Assembly (NCBI GenBank): GCA_024235915.1
Contig: JACKLO010000020.1
Location: 1-64,000 of the forward strand
Direction: 5' to 3'
DNA: 64,000 nt
DNA from: Burkholderiaceae bacterium
GTDB lineage: Bacteria > Pseudomonadota > Gammaproteobacteria > Burkholderiales > Burkholderiaceae_C
Part shown: one piece after another, positions 31,744 through 42,650 of the stretch
Layout of the letters: the number at the start of each line of letters is the position of its first letter
Numbering within the stretch: the stretch's first letter is position 1
Translations under genes and position numbers: made by a program
Notes under the pieces: model-generated
Told to the model about the DNA's origin: nothing
Seen by the model: the letters and a program-made list of their open reading frames with translations, nothing else
Databases searched by the model: none

Positions 31744-33708
31744 ATGAGCCTGCGACCCGGACTCACCCTGAGCACCTTGGCAACCCTGTCCACCGCCGCG
31801 CTGATCGCCGGCTGTGCCACCTCCGGCAGCACGCCCACAGCGTCCGAAGCCGCCCCCGTGCCGCCGCAGATCCCGCTGCGGGACTTCTTCCGCAACATCG
31901 ACCGCGGCTACTTCCGCGTCAGCGGCGACGGCCGCACGCTGAGTTTCATGCAGCCGGCCGTGGGTGACGACGGCAAGACCCGGCGCATGAACATCTTCGT
32001 GCAGGCGCTCGACGGCAGCCGGCCGGTGGGCGAGCCCCGCCAGCTCACCCGCGAGTCGGCGCGTGACATCGCCGGCTACTTCTGGAAGGGCGGCGACACC
32101 CTGCTCTACACCAAGGACTTCGGCGGCGACGAGAACTTCCACGTGGTGGCGGTGGACGCCGCCAGCGGCAAGGTCACCGACCTGACGCCGTTCGAAAGCG
32201 TGCGCGCCACCGTCATCGACGACCTGCCGCAGGACCCGCTGCACGTCCTGGTGCAGCACAACCAGCGCGACAAGCGCGCCTTCGACGTCTACCGCGTCAA
32301 CGTGAAGACCGGCGCCCAGACCCTGGTCGCGCAGAACCCCGGCAACATCGTGGCCTGGCAGACCGACCACACCGGTGCCGTGCGCATGGGCGTGGCCAGC
32401 GACGGCGTGAACAACACGCTGCTCTACCGTGCCAGCGAGGCCGACGCCTTCAAGCCGCTGCTGACCACCGACTTCCGCACCCAGGTCAACCCGCAGTTCT
32501 TCGACGCCGCCAACGCCAAGTTCTACGCCGTCAGCAACCGTGGTCGCGACAAGGCCGCGCTGGTGCTGATCGACCCGGCAACGCCGGATGCCGAGGCACT
32601 GATCTACGCCCATCCGAAGGTCGATCTGGACGGCGCCGCGTGGTCTCGCGTGCGCAAGACGCTGGCGCTGGCCGCCTACAACGTGGACAAGCCGGGCCGC
32701 CACTACTTCGACGCCGAGACGCAGCGCATGTTCGAGCGGCTGGAGAAGCAGCTGCCGGGCTACAGCGTGATCCTTCAGAGTGCCACGCTGGCCGAGGACA
32801 AGTACGTCGTCGCCGCCTTCAGCGACCGCACCCAGGGCGCGCGCTACCTCTACGACGCCAAGGCCGACACGCTGGCGCTGCTGGGCGAGATCTCGCCTTG
32901 GCTGAAGACCGAGCAGATGGCCACGGTGCAGCCCATCCGCTACACCGCGCGCGACGGGCTGGAGATCCCCGGCTACCTGACGCTGCCGGTGGGCCGTGCC
33001 GCGAAGAACCTGCCCTGCGTCATCAACCCGCACGGCGGTCCCTGGGCGCGCGACGGCTGGGGCTTCAACCCCGAGGTTCAGTTCCTCGCCAACCGCGGTT
33101 ACTGCGTGCTGCAGATGAACTTCCGCGGCTCCACCGGCTTCGGCCGCGCCTTCTGGGAGGCCAGCTTCAAGCAATGGGGCCTGGCCATGCAGGACGACAT
33201 CACCGATGGCGTGCAGTGGCTGGTGCAGCAGGGCATTGCCGACCCCAAGCGCGTCGCCATCTACGGCGCCAGCTACGGCGGCTACGCCACGCTGTCGGGC
33301 GTGACCAAGACGCCGGACCTGTACGCCGCGGCGGTGAACTACGTCGGCGTGAGCAACCTGTTCACCTTCATGAACACCATCCCGCCGTACTGGGAGCCGT
33401 TCCGCCAGCAGATGTACCAGATGGTCGGCAACCCCGAGGATCCGGCCGACAAGGCGCGCATGACCGCCACCTCGCCGGCACTCAACGCCGACAGGATCAA
33501 GACGCCGCTGCTGGTGGCCCAGGGCGCCCGTGACCCACGCGTCAACAAGGCCGAGAGCGACCAGATCGTGCAGGCCCTTCGCGCACGGGGCGTGGACGTG
33601 GAGTACATCGTCAAGGACAACGAGGGCCACGGTTTCGCCAACGAGGAGAACCGCTTCGAGTTCTACGGCGCGATGGAACGCTTCCTGGCGAAGCACCTGA
33701 AACCATGA
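31744..33708 (+). CDS. Lipoprotein S9-family prolyl-oligopeptidase-like peptidase
   Basis: A 654-residue serine peptidase. The N-terminus is a lipoprotein signal (ALIAGCATSGST) with the cysteine at about residue 23, so it is anchored in an envelope membrane. An N-terminal beta-propeller-like region covers about residues 45-390. The C-terminal alpha/beta-hydrolase domain has INPHGGPWARDGWGF, the nucleophile elbow GASYGGYATLSG, the acid in GARDPRVNKAESD and the histidine in NEGHGFANEEN. The start ATG at 31744 is chosen for the signal sequence. Its stop overlaps the following M16 peptidase gene by four bases. Confidence 0.92.
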   Translation: MSLRPGLTLSTLATLSTAALIAGCATSGSTPTASEAAPVPPQIPLRDFFRNIDRGYFRVSGDGRTLSFMQPAVGDDGKTRRMNIFVQALDGSRPVGEPRQLTRESARDIAGYFWKGGDTLLYTKDFGGDENFHVVAVDAASGKVTDLTPFESVRATVIDDLPQDPLHVLVQHNQRDKRAFDVYRVNVKTGAQTLVAQNPGNIVAWQTDHTGAVRMGVASDGVNNTLLYRASEADAFKPLLTTDFRTQVNPQFFDAANAKFYAVSNRGRDKAALVLIDPATPDAEALIYAHPKVDLDGAAWSRVRKTLALAAYNVDKPGRHYFDAETQRMFERLEKQLPGYSVILQSATLAEDKYVVAAFSDRTQGARYLYDAKADTLALLGEISPWLKTEQMATVQPIRYTARDGLEIPGYLTLPVGRAAKNLPCVINPHGGPWARDGWGFNPEVQFLANRGYCVLQMNFRGSTGFGRAFWEASFKQWGLAMQDDITDGVQWLVQQGIADPKRVAIYGASYGGYATLSGVTKTPDLYAAAVNYVGVSNLFTFMNTIPPYWEPFRQQMYQMVGNPEDPADKARMTATSPALNADRIKTPLLVAQGARDPRVNKAESDQIVQALRARGVDVEYIVKDNEGHGFANEENRFEFYGAMERFLAKHLKP

Positions 33709-35087
33709 TCCGCCGCCGGGGTGTGCTGGCCGCCACGGCGGCCTTGTCGGGCGTGGTGCCGGCCGCGGCGCGGGCGGCCGAGGGCGTCAGCCTGCCGCCG
33801 CTGGCGCTGTCCGACCGCCGCCTGGCCAACGGCCTGCGCGTCGTCGGCCTGCCGGTGGCCGGTGCCGGCACGGTGGCGGTGCAGGTCTGGTACCGGGTCG
33901 GCGGCAAGGACGACCCGCCCGGGCGCAGCGGCTTCGCCCACCTGTTTGAGCACCTGATGTTCAAGCGCACGGCGAAGCTGCCTGACGAGGCCTTCGACCG
34001 CCTGACCGAGGATGTGGGCGGCGCCAACAACGCCTTCACCGCCGCCGACGTCACCGTCTACACCAACGACGTGCCGGCCAACCACCTGGAGCGCCTGCTC
34101 TGGGCCGAGGCCGAGCGCATGCAGAACCTGCGCGTGGACGCGGGCAACTTCGCCAGCGAGCGCGACGTGGTGAAGGAGGAACTGCGCGAACGTGTGGAGG
34201 CGGATCCCTACGGCCGCCTGTTCGAGGCACTGCCCGGCCTGGCCTACCAGCGCCACCCCTACAAGCGCCCGGTGATCGGGCGGATCGCCGATCTGGACGC
34301 GGCCACGCTGGCCGACGTGCAGCGCTTCCATGCCACCTTCTACCGGCCCGACAACGCGGTGCTCATCGTCGCAGGCGGTTTCGATCCGGCGGACCTGGAC
34401 CGGTGGGTCGACCGCCACTTTGGCCCGCTGATCACGCCCAGGGCGCCGATTCCACGGGTCACCGTCACCGAGCCGCGGCGCAGCGAAGGCCGCCGCGTGC
34501 GGCTGCACGCGCCCATCGTGCCGCTGCCGGCGGTGGCGCTGCTGTGGCAGGGCCCGCGCGCCGGCGCGGCCGACGCGCCCGCGCTGCAGGTGGCCTCGGC
34601 CCTGCTGTCCCAGGGCGATTCGGCGCGCCTGGCCGAAACCTTGGTCTACCGCGACCAGCTGGCGCAGAGTGCCGGCTTCTGGGCCGACCTGAACGCCGAC
34701 GCCGGCATGCTGGCCGCCTACGCCGTGGCCGCAGGCGGGCGCACGCCCGAGGCCGTGGAAAAGGCGTTGCAGGCCGAGCTGAAGCGCCTGGCCACGCAGC
34801 CGATCGGCGATGCCGAACTGGACAAGGTGCGCACCCAACTGCTGACCGCCGTGGTGGCTGGCAGGCAATCGCCCGCCGGGCTGGCCGACGCCGCCGGCTG
34901 GGCCATCGTCAACCATGGCGACCCGCGTGAAGCAGAAGCCGAGGTGGCGCGCCTGCAGGCCGTCACCGCGGCCGACGTGCAGCGCGTGCTGCGCCGTCAC
35001 GTGCTGGAGCGGCCGGTGGTGGCCGTGCACTACAGCGCCGCAATGGACAAGAAGGCGGGCAAGGCCGCTGGAAAGGCCGGCCAATGA
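33705..35087 (+). CDS. M16-family zinc peptidase (active subunit)
   Basis: A 460-residue exported peptidase of the pitrilysin family. A signal peptide (LAATAALSGVVPAAARAAEG) is followed by a domain with the inverted zinc motif HLFEHLMF (HxxEH) near residue 80 and the distal glutamate in VVKEELRERVE. The second half is the usual non-catalytic M16 domain. The pattern active M16 followed by inactive M16 is typical of periplasmic two-subunit M16 peptidases that degrade peptides. Four-base overlaps with the S9 gene upstream and possibly with the next M16 gene indicate one operon. Confidence 0.94.
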   Translation: MIRRRGVLAATAALSGVVPAAARAAEGVSLPPLALSDRRLANGLRVVGLPVAGAGTVAVQVWYRVGGKDDPPGRSGFAHLFEHLMFKRTAKLPDEAFDRLTEDVGGANNAFTAADVTVYTNDVPANHLERLLWAEAERMQNLRVDAGNFASERDVVKEELRERVEADPYGRLFEALPGLAYQRHPYKRPVIGRIADLDAATLADVQRFHATFYRPDNAVLIVAGGFDPADLDRWVDRHFGPLITPRAPIPRVTVTEPRRSEGRRVRLHAPIVPLPAVALLWQGPRAGAADAPALQVASALLSQGDSARLAETLVYRDQLAQSAGFWADLNADAGMLAAYAVAAGGRTPEAVEKALQAELKRLATQPIGDAELDKVRTQLLTAVVAGRQSPAGLADAAGWAIVNHGDPREAEAEVARLQAVTAADVQRVLRRHVLERPVVAVHYSAAMDKKAGKAAGKAGQ

Positions 35088-35161
35088 TGGGCGAGCTCAC
35101 TGAACGAACTTCACCCTTGAAGGGCTTCGGCATGCGCGCTTGGGAACGGCCCGGCGCGCGC

Positions 35162-36622
35162 ATGACCCGTACCCCCTGGATCGCCGCGCTGGCCATTGCA
35201 GCGGCCGGCGCCATGGCCGCACCGGTGGCGATCCCCGATGCCCCGCCACCCGGCCCGGCCCAGACCATTTCGGTGCCCTCCATCACCACCCAGACCCTAA
35301 AAAACGGGCTGCGTGTGGTGATCGCCCCGCGGCCCGGGCTGCCGCTGGTCACGGCCCAGGTGCTGCTGCTGGCCGGCCGGGAAGCCGACCCGGCCGACAA
35401 AACCGGTCTGGCGGCCATGACCACCACGTTGCTCACCCGGGGGGCACGCCGCGGCGGTCAGGCCGTGGACGCCGCCACGCTGGCGCGCCAGGCCGAGGCC
35501 CTGGGCGGCACGCTGGAAAGCGCCACCGGCTGGCGCAGCAGCATGGTCGGCATGACGGTGACCACGCCCCTGCTGCCCGCCGCACTGGCGCTGATGGCCG
35601 ACGTGGTGCGCGCGCCGACGCTGGCCGCCGACGAACTCGACGGTGAGCGCGCGCGCGCCCTCGACGGCCTGCGCGTCGCGCTGGACAACCCCGGCAACGT
35701 GGCTGGCCTGGTGGCGGCACGCGCCTGGTGGGGCAGCAGCGTCTACGGACGCACCGCCACGCCGGCCAGTCTGGGCCGGCTCACGGCGGACGACCTGCGC
35801 AGTTTTCATGCCGCGCAGTGGCGGCCCGACCGGCTGGTGCTGGTGCTGGCGGGCGACATCGATGCCGCAGGCGCACGCACGCTGGCGCAGCAGGCCTTCG
35901 GCGATTGGGCGCGCCCGGCGTCGCCCCCGCCGCTGGCGCAAGGCCGTGCCGCGGCGCCGACGCTGCCACCCGTGCTGTGGGTGGACATGCCGGGCAGCGG
36001 CCAGAGCGCCGTGGTGATCAGTGCGCCGGCTGAGCCGCAGGGCCACGCCGACGAGGTGGTGGGCGACGTTGCGCAGACCCTGCTGGGTGGCGGCTATTCC
36101 GCGCGCCTGAACCAGGTGATCCGCATCGAGCGTGGTCTGAGCTACGGCGCCTTCGGCGGCAGCGAGGCCCACCCGGCCGGTGGCCGCTGGAACGGCCAGG
36201 CGCAGACCAAGCATGCCAGCGCCGCCGAGGTGGCACAGCTGATGCGAGACGCCGTGGCGCGGCTGGTGCGTGAACCGGCGCCCGCGGCAGAACTTGCCGC
36301 GCGCCAGGCCAGCCTGGTGGGCGGTTTTGCGCGCCGGCTGGAGACCACCGCCGGCCTGGCCGGCCTGGTGGCGGGCGAGGTGGCCGCAGGTCGTGACCCG
36401 GCGGCGCTTGCAGGCCGTGTGGACGCCGTGCGCGCCGTCACGCCCGAACAGGTGCGCGACTATGCGGCGCGCTGGTGGGCGCCGGCGACGCTGCGCGTGG
36501 TGGTCGCGGGCGACTGGGCGGCCGCGGGCGACAGCGTCAAGGCGCTGGGCGATCCGGCGTCGCTGCGCCGACTGCCGAAGCAGGCGCTGGACCTGGACGC
36601 ACCCGGCCTGCAGCAGCGTTGA
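35162..36622 (+). CDS. M16-family peptidase-like protein (inactive partner)
   Basis: A 486-residue M16 homologue lacking the zinc motif: the equivalent of HxxEH reads TGLAAMTTTLLTRGA. The C-terminal part keeps the substrate-positioning YSARLNQVIRIERGLSYGAFGG (R/Y) block typical of the second subunit. The start at 35162 gives a clean signal peptide (MTRTPWIAALAIAAAGAMA); an ATG at 35084 overlapping the previous stop would add 26 residues and may serve translational coupling. Predicted to form a heterodimer with the active subunit in the periplasm. The last 86 bases overlap the convergent glycosyltransferase gene. Confidence 0.9.
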   Translation: MTRTPWIAALAIAAAGAMAAPVAIPDAPPPGPAQTISVPSITTQTLKNGLRVVIAPRPGLPLVTAQVLLLAGREADPADKTGLAAMTTTLLTRGARRGGQAVDAATLARQAEALGGTLESATGWRSSMVGMTVTTPLLPAALALMADVVRAPTLAADELDGERARALDGLRVALDNPGNVAGLVAARAWWGSSVYGRTATPASLGRLTADDLRSFHAAQWRPDRLVLVLAGDIDAAGARTLAQQAFGDWARPASPPPLAQGRAAAPTLPPVLWVDMPGSGQSAVVISAPAEPQGHADEVVGDVAQTLLGGGYSARLNQVIRIERGLSYGAFGGSEAHPAGGRWNGQAQTKHASAAEVAQLMRDAVARLVREPAPAAELAARQASLVGGFARRLETTAGLAGLVAGEVAAGRDPAALAGRVDAVRAVTPEQVRDYAARWWAPATLRVVVAGDWAAAGDSVKALGDPASLRRLPKQALDLDAPGLQQR

Positions 36623-37700
36623 GCCAGCGGCGCAGCGCATCGTCTGCCGCCGCGGCCTGAACTGCGGCTTGCCAGCGCGTGCTGGCCTGACGGGCAAGAG
36701 CTGCGGCGGCGCCCCAGCCGGCGTCGTCCTGCAAGCGGTCCAGCGCCTGGGCCCAGTGGGCCGCGGTGGCCGGGTCCTCGGGATCGCCCTCGATCACGGT
36801 GCCGCAGCCCTCCACCATCTCCGGCAACCCACCACGTGCCGACACCAGGGTCGGGATGCCGTTGGCGACCGCCTCGGCCGCCAGCCGGCCGGCGGCCTCG
36901 GCCACGCGGGAGGGCATCAGCAGGACGCGAGTCACCGCCAGCAGTTCGCGCACCGGTACGCCCCCGGGCACCTCGTGCACCTGGGGCAATGTGGCGGGTT
37001 CGCCCCCCACATCGCGCACGGCGGCGGCAAATCGGCCCGCACCAGCACGGCCCTGCACCACCAGCAGGGGCCAGTTGGGCCGCAGGGCGGCCAGGCGGGC
37101 CACCAGGCGGGCGCCCTTTTCCGGTTCCGGATTGACGAAGGTCGCGAAGACCGGGTCGTGCGTGGTCACCTGCACGTCGGCTGGCCACAACGGTGGCGGC
37201 AGCACCAACGCTGGCAGTGGCACATCCGCATAAGCCCGGGCCATGAACTGGCTGGGCAGCAGCAGACCATCGGCCGGCGGCAGCGGCAGGCCCAGATCGC
37301 GATAGGCCAGGTTGTGCAAGGCCAGCAGCACAGGCACGCCCTGCTTGCGGGCTGCGGTGCAAAGGCGATGTTCCAGGGGATCGGCGCCGAAGGTCAGCAG
37401 CAGGTCGGGCTGCGACTGGGTCAGCGCCCGCATCACGGCGGCCTCGAAGCGACCGCCATCGTGGCGCGCCCAATCACGTGCGGTGCCCTCGGGCAGCGTG
37501 ATCTGTTGAACCCGCATGCCGCCCAGGTCGTCATCGGGTCGCGGGGCCGCGCGGCGGCCGTCCTCGCTCGCACTGGTGCACACGGCCCGGACCTCCCAGC
37601 CACGGCCCGCCAGCAGGCAACCGAGGTGCCGCATCGACACCGCCGCGCCGCTGCTGCGGTCGAACAGCGACTGTGGCTGGGCGATCAGCAGCCGCGGCAT
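36537..37700 (-). CDS. GT4-like glycosyltransferase
   Basis: A 387-residue GT-B fold glycosyltransferase. N-terminal segments LLIAQPQSLFDRSSGAAVSMRH and the C-terminal nucleotide-sugar site VLLMPSRVAEAAGRLAAEA / NGIPTLVSARGGLPEMV fit family 4, where the glutamate-containing loop binds the donor. Donor and acceptor unknown. There are no other polysaccharide genes next to it, but the upstream gene on the same strand encodes a PEP-CTERM protein, a class often linked to exopolysaccharide. The C-terminus overlaps the M16 gene on the other strand by 86 bases. Confidence 0.85.
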   Translation of the reverse strand: MPRLLIAQPQSLFDRSSGAAVSMRHLGCLLAGRGWEVRAVCTSASEDGRRAAPRPDDDLGGMRVQQITLPEGTARDWARHDGGRFEAAVMRALTQSQPDLLLTFGADPLEHRLCTAARKQGVPVLLALHNLAYRDLGLPLPPADGLLLPSQFMARAYADVPLPALVLPPPLWPADVQVTTHDPVFATFVNPEPEKGARLVARLAALRPNWPLLVVQGRAGAGRFAAAVRDVGGEPATLPQVHEVPGGVPVRELLAVTRVLLMPSRVAEAAGRLAAEAVANGIPTLVSARGGLPEMVEGCGTVIEGDPEDPATAAHWAQALDRLQDDAGWGAAAALARQASTRWQAAVQAAAADDALRRWLNAAAGRVRPGPAPASAVGAATPDRPAP

Positions 37701-37722
37701 TCAGGCCCGCGCGTCAGCGTTT

Positions 37723-37768
37723 GTGAGGTGTTCCGGCGCGCCCGAGCGGGTGTGGCGGAATGCCTCAC
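37723..37768. repeat. Imperfect inverted repeat between PEP-CTERM and glycosyltransferase genes
   Basis: GTGAGGTGTTCCG (37723-37735) and CGGAATGCCTCAC (37756-37768) match at 11 of 13 positions around a 20-base GC-rich loop that can itself pair. It lies just after the PEP-CTERM stop on the minus strand. No T-run follows, so it is at best a weak terminator or an mRNA-stabilising hairpin. Confidence 0.35.
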
Positions 37769-37774
37769 CAGCGC

Positions 37775-38623
37775 TCAGGCCACCTGTTGGCGGCGCCGCG
37801 CCAGCACGCCGGCCAGCCCCGTCAGTGCCAGCGCCAGGGTGCCGGGCTCGGGCACCGGCTGCGTGACATTACCCAGCAGCGTGATGTCCAGCGACTGGTT
37901 GGGCACCGAGATCGACAGGCCGCGGAACGGGGTCACGTAGTCGTTGTAGGTGTCGGACCAGTAGGTCTCGTCCCACGGTGCGTAGGCATAGGCCGAGAGC
38001 GACACCTGCCAGTACATCACCGGCGAGTCCGGGCTCAGGTCCCAGGGCTCCAGCGCCTGGGTCTCGTAGACGCCCTGCAGGTGATGGCTGCCTTCCTCCA
38101 GGCCACCTTCCAGGTAGCTTCCGGAACTGTTCAGTGAGTTGCTCTGGCCGAAGTCCCAACTGCCCAGCGACGCACGCAAGGTCCACACGCCGCCGGTGTC
38201 GGGCATCGTGATGTTGAAGTCGTAGGCCATCGAGATGCGGTCCCCTTCCTGGGCCGGTTGGCGCAGTGTGCCCCACCAGACCAGCGTCACGCCGCGGTCC
38301 TCGTACCAGCTGCATCCGTACTCGGTGTTGCAGTTGTGGGAGAGCAACTGGCTGCTGCTGGCCGACACGTCGCCGTAGAGCTTGGCCGAGCCGTCAGGGT
38401 TGACCTCGTTGACCGGCTGGCCATCCGGGCGGCCCTGCCAGTCGGCGAAATAGCCGCTGCTGTTGTAGAAGTAGGCGCCAGAGCCCTCGACCACGAAGTC
38501 CGTGGTGGTCAAGGCGGCGGCTTGCGTGGCGATCGATGTGCCCGCCAGCGCGCCGAGGGCGGACGCGGCCAGCACCCGTTCGGCCCGTTGGCGCAGGGTG
38601 GGGGAGATCGGGGTCGGCGTCAT
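37775..38623 (-). CDS. PEP-CTERM sorting-domain protein
   Basis: A 282-residue exported protein. It has an N-terminal signal (VLAASALGALAGTSIATQAAA), a beta-rich body with many G, S, Y and W residues and one cysteine pair (NCNTEYGCSW), and a classical PEP-CTERM tail: VPEPGTLALALTGLAGVLA then RRRQQVA. Such proteins are processed by exosortase, usually in biofilm or exopolysaccharide producers. Neither exosortase nor its polysaccharide genes are in the window. AAGGAG lies 7 bases before the ATG. Function of the body is unknown. Confidence 0.92.
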   Translation of the reverse strand: MTPTPISPTLRQRAERVLAASALGALAGTSIATQAAALTTTDFVVEGSGAYFYNSSGYFADWQGRPDGQPVNEVNPDGSAKLYGDVSASSSQLLSHNCNTEYGCSWYEDRGVTLVWWGTLRQPAQEGDRISMAYDFNITMPDTGGVWTLRASLGSWDFGQSNSLNSSGSYLEGGLEEGSHHLQGVYETQALEPWDLSPDSPVMYWQVSLSAYAYAPWDETYWSDTYNDYVTPFRGLSISVPNQSLDITLLGNVTQPVPEPGTLALALTGLAGVLARRRQQVA

Positions 38624-38692
38624 GGGCGGGCTCCTTGCGGACAGGACAGGTGGGTGGATGCCTCCTTACGCCGCGAGCCTTGCCTTGACGGG

Positions 38693-39933
38693 TCAGCCGC
38701 GCCCCCCGGGTTCGCGGGGGGGCAGGACCCCGACCTGCACCGCGGCGGCCAGCAAAGTGAACCCCAGCATGAGCGCCATCAGCCCCGCCGCGCCGTCGTG
38801 CGACACCAGGCCCACCACGTAGCCACCCAGCGCCCCGGTGAGTTGCTGCGTCAGGCCGGCTCCGGCCGCTGCGGCGCCGGCCAACGCGGGCACCACGCCC
38901 ACGGTGCCGGCCAGCGTGGGGGGCATCAGCAGGCCATGGCCGAGGCCCAGCAACACCAGCGGGGCGGCCAGGGCCAGTGGGCCACTGAACGCGGGCAGGC
39001 CGGTCAGCGCGAGCGCCAGGCCGACGCACAAGCCCGTCACCGACAGCCCCTGGCCCCACCGCATCAGGCGGGCGTCGCCGACCCCGCGCGCCCAGCGCGT
39101 GGCCAGCCCGTTGCCGACGATGTAGCTCAGCGGGATGGCCATGATCACCCAGCCCATCTGCGCCGGTCCCACGCCCATGCGCGCCAGCACCTGGGGTGCG
39201 CCGCCCAGGAAGGCGTAGAAGGTGGCGGTGGTCAGCCCGAGGATGCCGACGAAGCGCAGGTAGGCGCGCTCGCGCAGCAGTCGCGTGTAGGCGGCGGCCA
39301 TCGTTCGTGCCCAGGGTTGGGCGCCATGCGGGGCCGCACGGTACGTCGGCAGCAGCCGCCATGACACGGCCGCCAGCACGGTGGCCAGCGCAGCCACGAA
39401 CCAGAAGCTCGCCGCCCAGCCGAACCGCTCGTGCAGCTGCCCGCCCAGCAGCGTGGCGGTGGGTGGGCACAGGCCCATGGCCATGCCGACGAAGCCCATC
39501 ACCCGGGTGCGCTCCGGGCCCTGGAACAGGTCCTGCACCAGCGCCCGGCCCACCACCATGCCGGCGGCGGCACCGGCGCCCTGCAGCACGCGTGCGGCCA
39601 CCAGCGCCGGCAGGCTGGGGGCCAGGGCTGCGGCCACCGAACCGGCGGCGGCCACCACCAGCCCGGCCAGCAGCACCGGGCGGCGGCCCAGGCGGTCGGA
39701 CAGTGGGCCATACAACAGCTGCAGCACGCCATAGGCGAGCACGAAGCCGCTGAAGCTCAACTGCACGGCCGCCGATGAAGCGTCAAACGTGCGTGCCCAG
39801 TCGGGCATGGACGGCAGGCAGATCGTCATCGCGATCAGGCCGAAGGCGATCTGCGCGATCAGCGCCGCCACCATCGCCGGAGACGGCGCTGGGCGTGGTG
39901 CGTTGAGGTTCGCCGCGGGCGTCGAGACGCCCG

Positions 39934-39937
<4 letters not shown>
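38693..39937 (-). CDS. Bcr/CflA-type MFS multidrug transporter
   Basis: A 414-residue 12-helix exporter of the Bcr/CflA drug-resistance branch of the MFS: IAMTICLPSMPDWARTF near the start, LYGPLSDRLGRRPVLLAGL in loop 2-3, and RVLQGAGAAAGMVVGRALVQDLF in helices 4-5. The substrate is unknown. The start is set at the GTG at 39937, which overlaps the glpK stop as GTGA; the ATG at 39874 would remove 21 residues and is equally possible. Coupling with glpK suggests co-expression although the functional link is unclear. Confidence 0.88.
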
Positions 39938-41436
<1,499 letters not shown>

Positions 41437-41476
41437 GGCGGCGGGTCTCCTGGTCTTGTGCCGCCGACTCTAACGC

Positions 41477-41503
41477 CGGCGGGCACCCGGCCGGGGCCCG
41501 CCG
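41477..41503 (-). terminator. GC-rich hairpin between porin and glpK
   Basis: CGGCGGGC pairs with GCCCGCCG (41477-41484 with 41496-41503), and the loop holds a further CCCGG/CCGGG pair. It lies eight bases past the porin stop on the minus strand. There is no T-run after it, so it may attenuate rather than end transcription into glpK. Confidence 0.4.
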
Positions 41504-41510
41504 CCGCGCG

Positions 41511-42455
41511 TCAGAAGTTGTGGCGGATGCCCAGGTCCCAGCCGGTCTTCTCACGGCCAGCGGCCACCGGCTTGACGTTGACGAGGTCGGCGTAGACCGT
41601 GGTGCGCTTGCTCAGCGCGTAGTGGTAGCCCAGGCCCAGCTGCTTGTAGGGGTCGGCCACGCCTTCGTTGTCGCGTTGGCCGTAGCTGGCGCGCAGTTCA
41701 CCGCCGCCGATCTTGGTCTTCAGCGCCAGCAGCCAGGCGTCGACGTCGCGGTTGTTGCGGTCGGTGCCGGTGCCGTAGAGCGCCGACAGCGTCACGCCGG
41801 CCACCGTGTAGCGCGCCATCACGCTGGTGAACTGGTCGTCGGCATTGCCAGGGTTGTCCAGGCCGAGGGCCACGTAGAACGGGCCGCTGCCGTAGCTGAT
41901 GGCGAAGTTCATCGGCCGGTCGTCCAGGCCGTCGCCCTCCGTGATCTGCGCGCCCAGGCCCAGGCCACCGAAGCTGGCGCGCCAGGTGATGGCATTGCTG
42001 TAGCGGCTGCTGCCGACGTTGCCGTCGTAGATGTTGCCGTTGCCGGCCACGGTGTCGCCGGCCCAGGGGTCGGCGGCTTCCTGCACCATCTTCACGGCCG
42101 GGTTGTCGTCGCGGCCCAGGGTCACGGTGCCGAAGCTGCCGGCCAGGCCGACCACCGACTTGCCGCCCCAGAACGGATCGCCGGCGGCGCCAGTGTCGGC
42201 GTCGAAGCGGTGCTCCAGGCCGAATACCGCGCGCAGGCCGTCGCCCAGGTCTTCGCTGCCGCGCACGCCGAAGCGGCTGCCCGAGCCGTTGCGCAGTTCG
42301 GTGTTGTCGGTGGCGTTGGCGCGCTGGGCGATGGACAGGTCCACACGGCCGTACAGCGTGACTTGCTGGGCAGCGGCGGTGGTCGGGGTGGCCAGGGTGG
42401 CGGCGGTGGACAGGGCGATGGCAGCGACGCCGGCGGAGGCGGGGAAGAGACGCAT
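41511..42455 (-). CDS. Gram-negative trimeric porin (OmpC/Omp32-like)
   Basis: A 314-residue outer-membrane beta-barrel. A signal peptide ends near ATPTTAAAQQ, and the mature protein begins VTLYGRVDLS, the hallmark of beta-proteobacterial porins. FGVRGSEDLGDGLRAVFGLEH and FGTVTLGRDDNPA are the usual barrel segments, and it ends GWDLGIRHNF with the terminal phenylalanine required for barrel assembly. GAGG precedes the ATG. It lies upstream of glpK on the same strand. Specificity cannot be inferred. Confidence 0.94.
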   Translation of the reverse strand: MRLFPASAGVAAIALSTAATLATPTTAAAQQVTLYGRVDLSIAQRANATDNTELRNGSGSRFGVRGSEDLGDGLRAVFGLEHRFDADTGAAGDPFWGGKSVVGLAGSFGTVTLGRDDNPAVKMVQEAADPWAGDTVAGNGNIYDGNVGSSRYSNAITWRASFGGLGLGAQITEGDGLDDRPMNFAISYGSGPFYVALGLDNPGNADDQFTSVMARYTVAGVTLSALYGTGTDRNNRDVDAWLLALKTKIGGGELRASYGQRDNEGVADPYKQLGLGYHYALSKRTTVYADLVNVKPVAAGREKTGWDLGIRHNF

Positions 42456-42650
42456 GAAATCCTCGATGCAGATGACGGTGATGGCGGGCAAACCCGCCGC
42501 GACGGCCGTCATGCTCGCGGGCTGCCGGGGCATGCCCATGACAGTCCGGAATGCCCCCGGATGGCAGCGCGATGTCACGCCCCTGTCGCATCGGCGTGCA
42601 CACCGTGGGGCTGCTCCCACAGCATGGGCGTCATCCGCTAGCCTGCGTGC

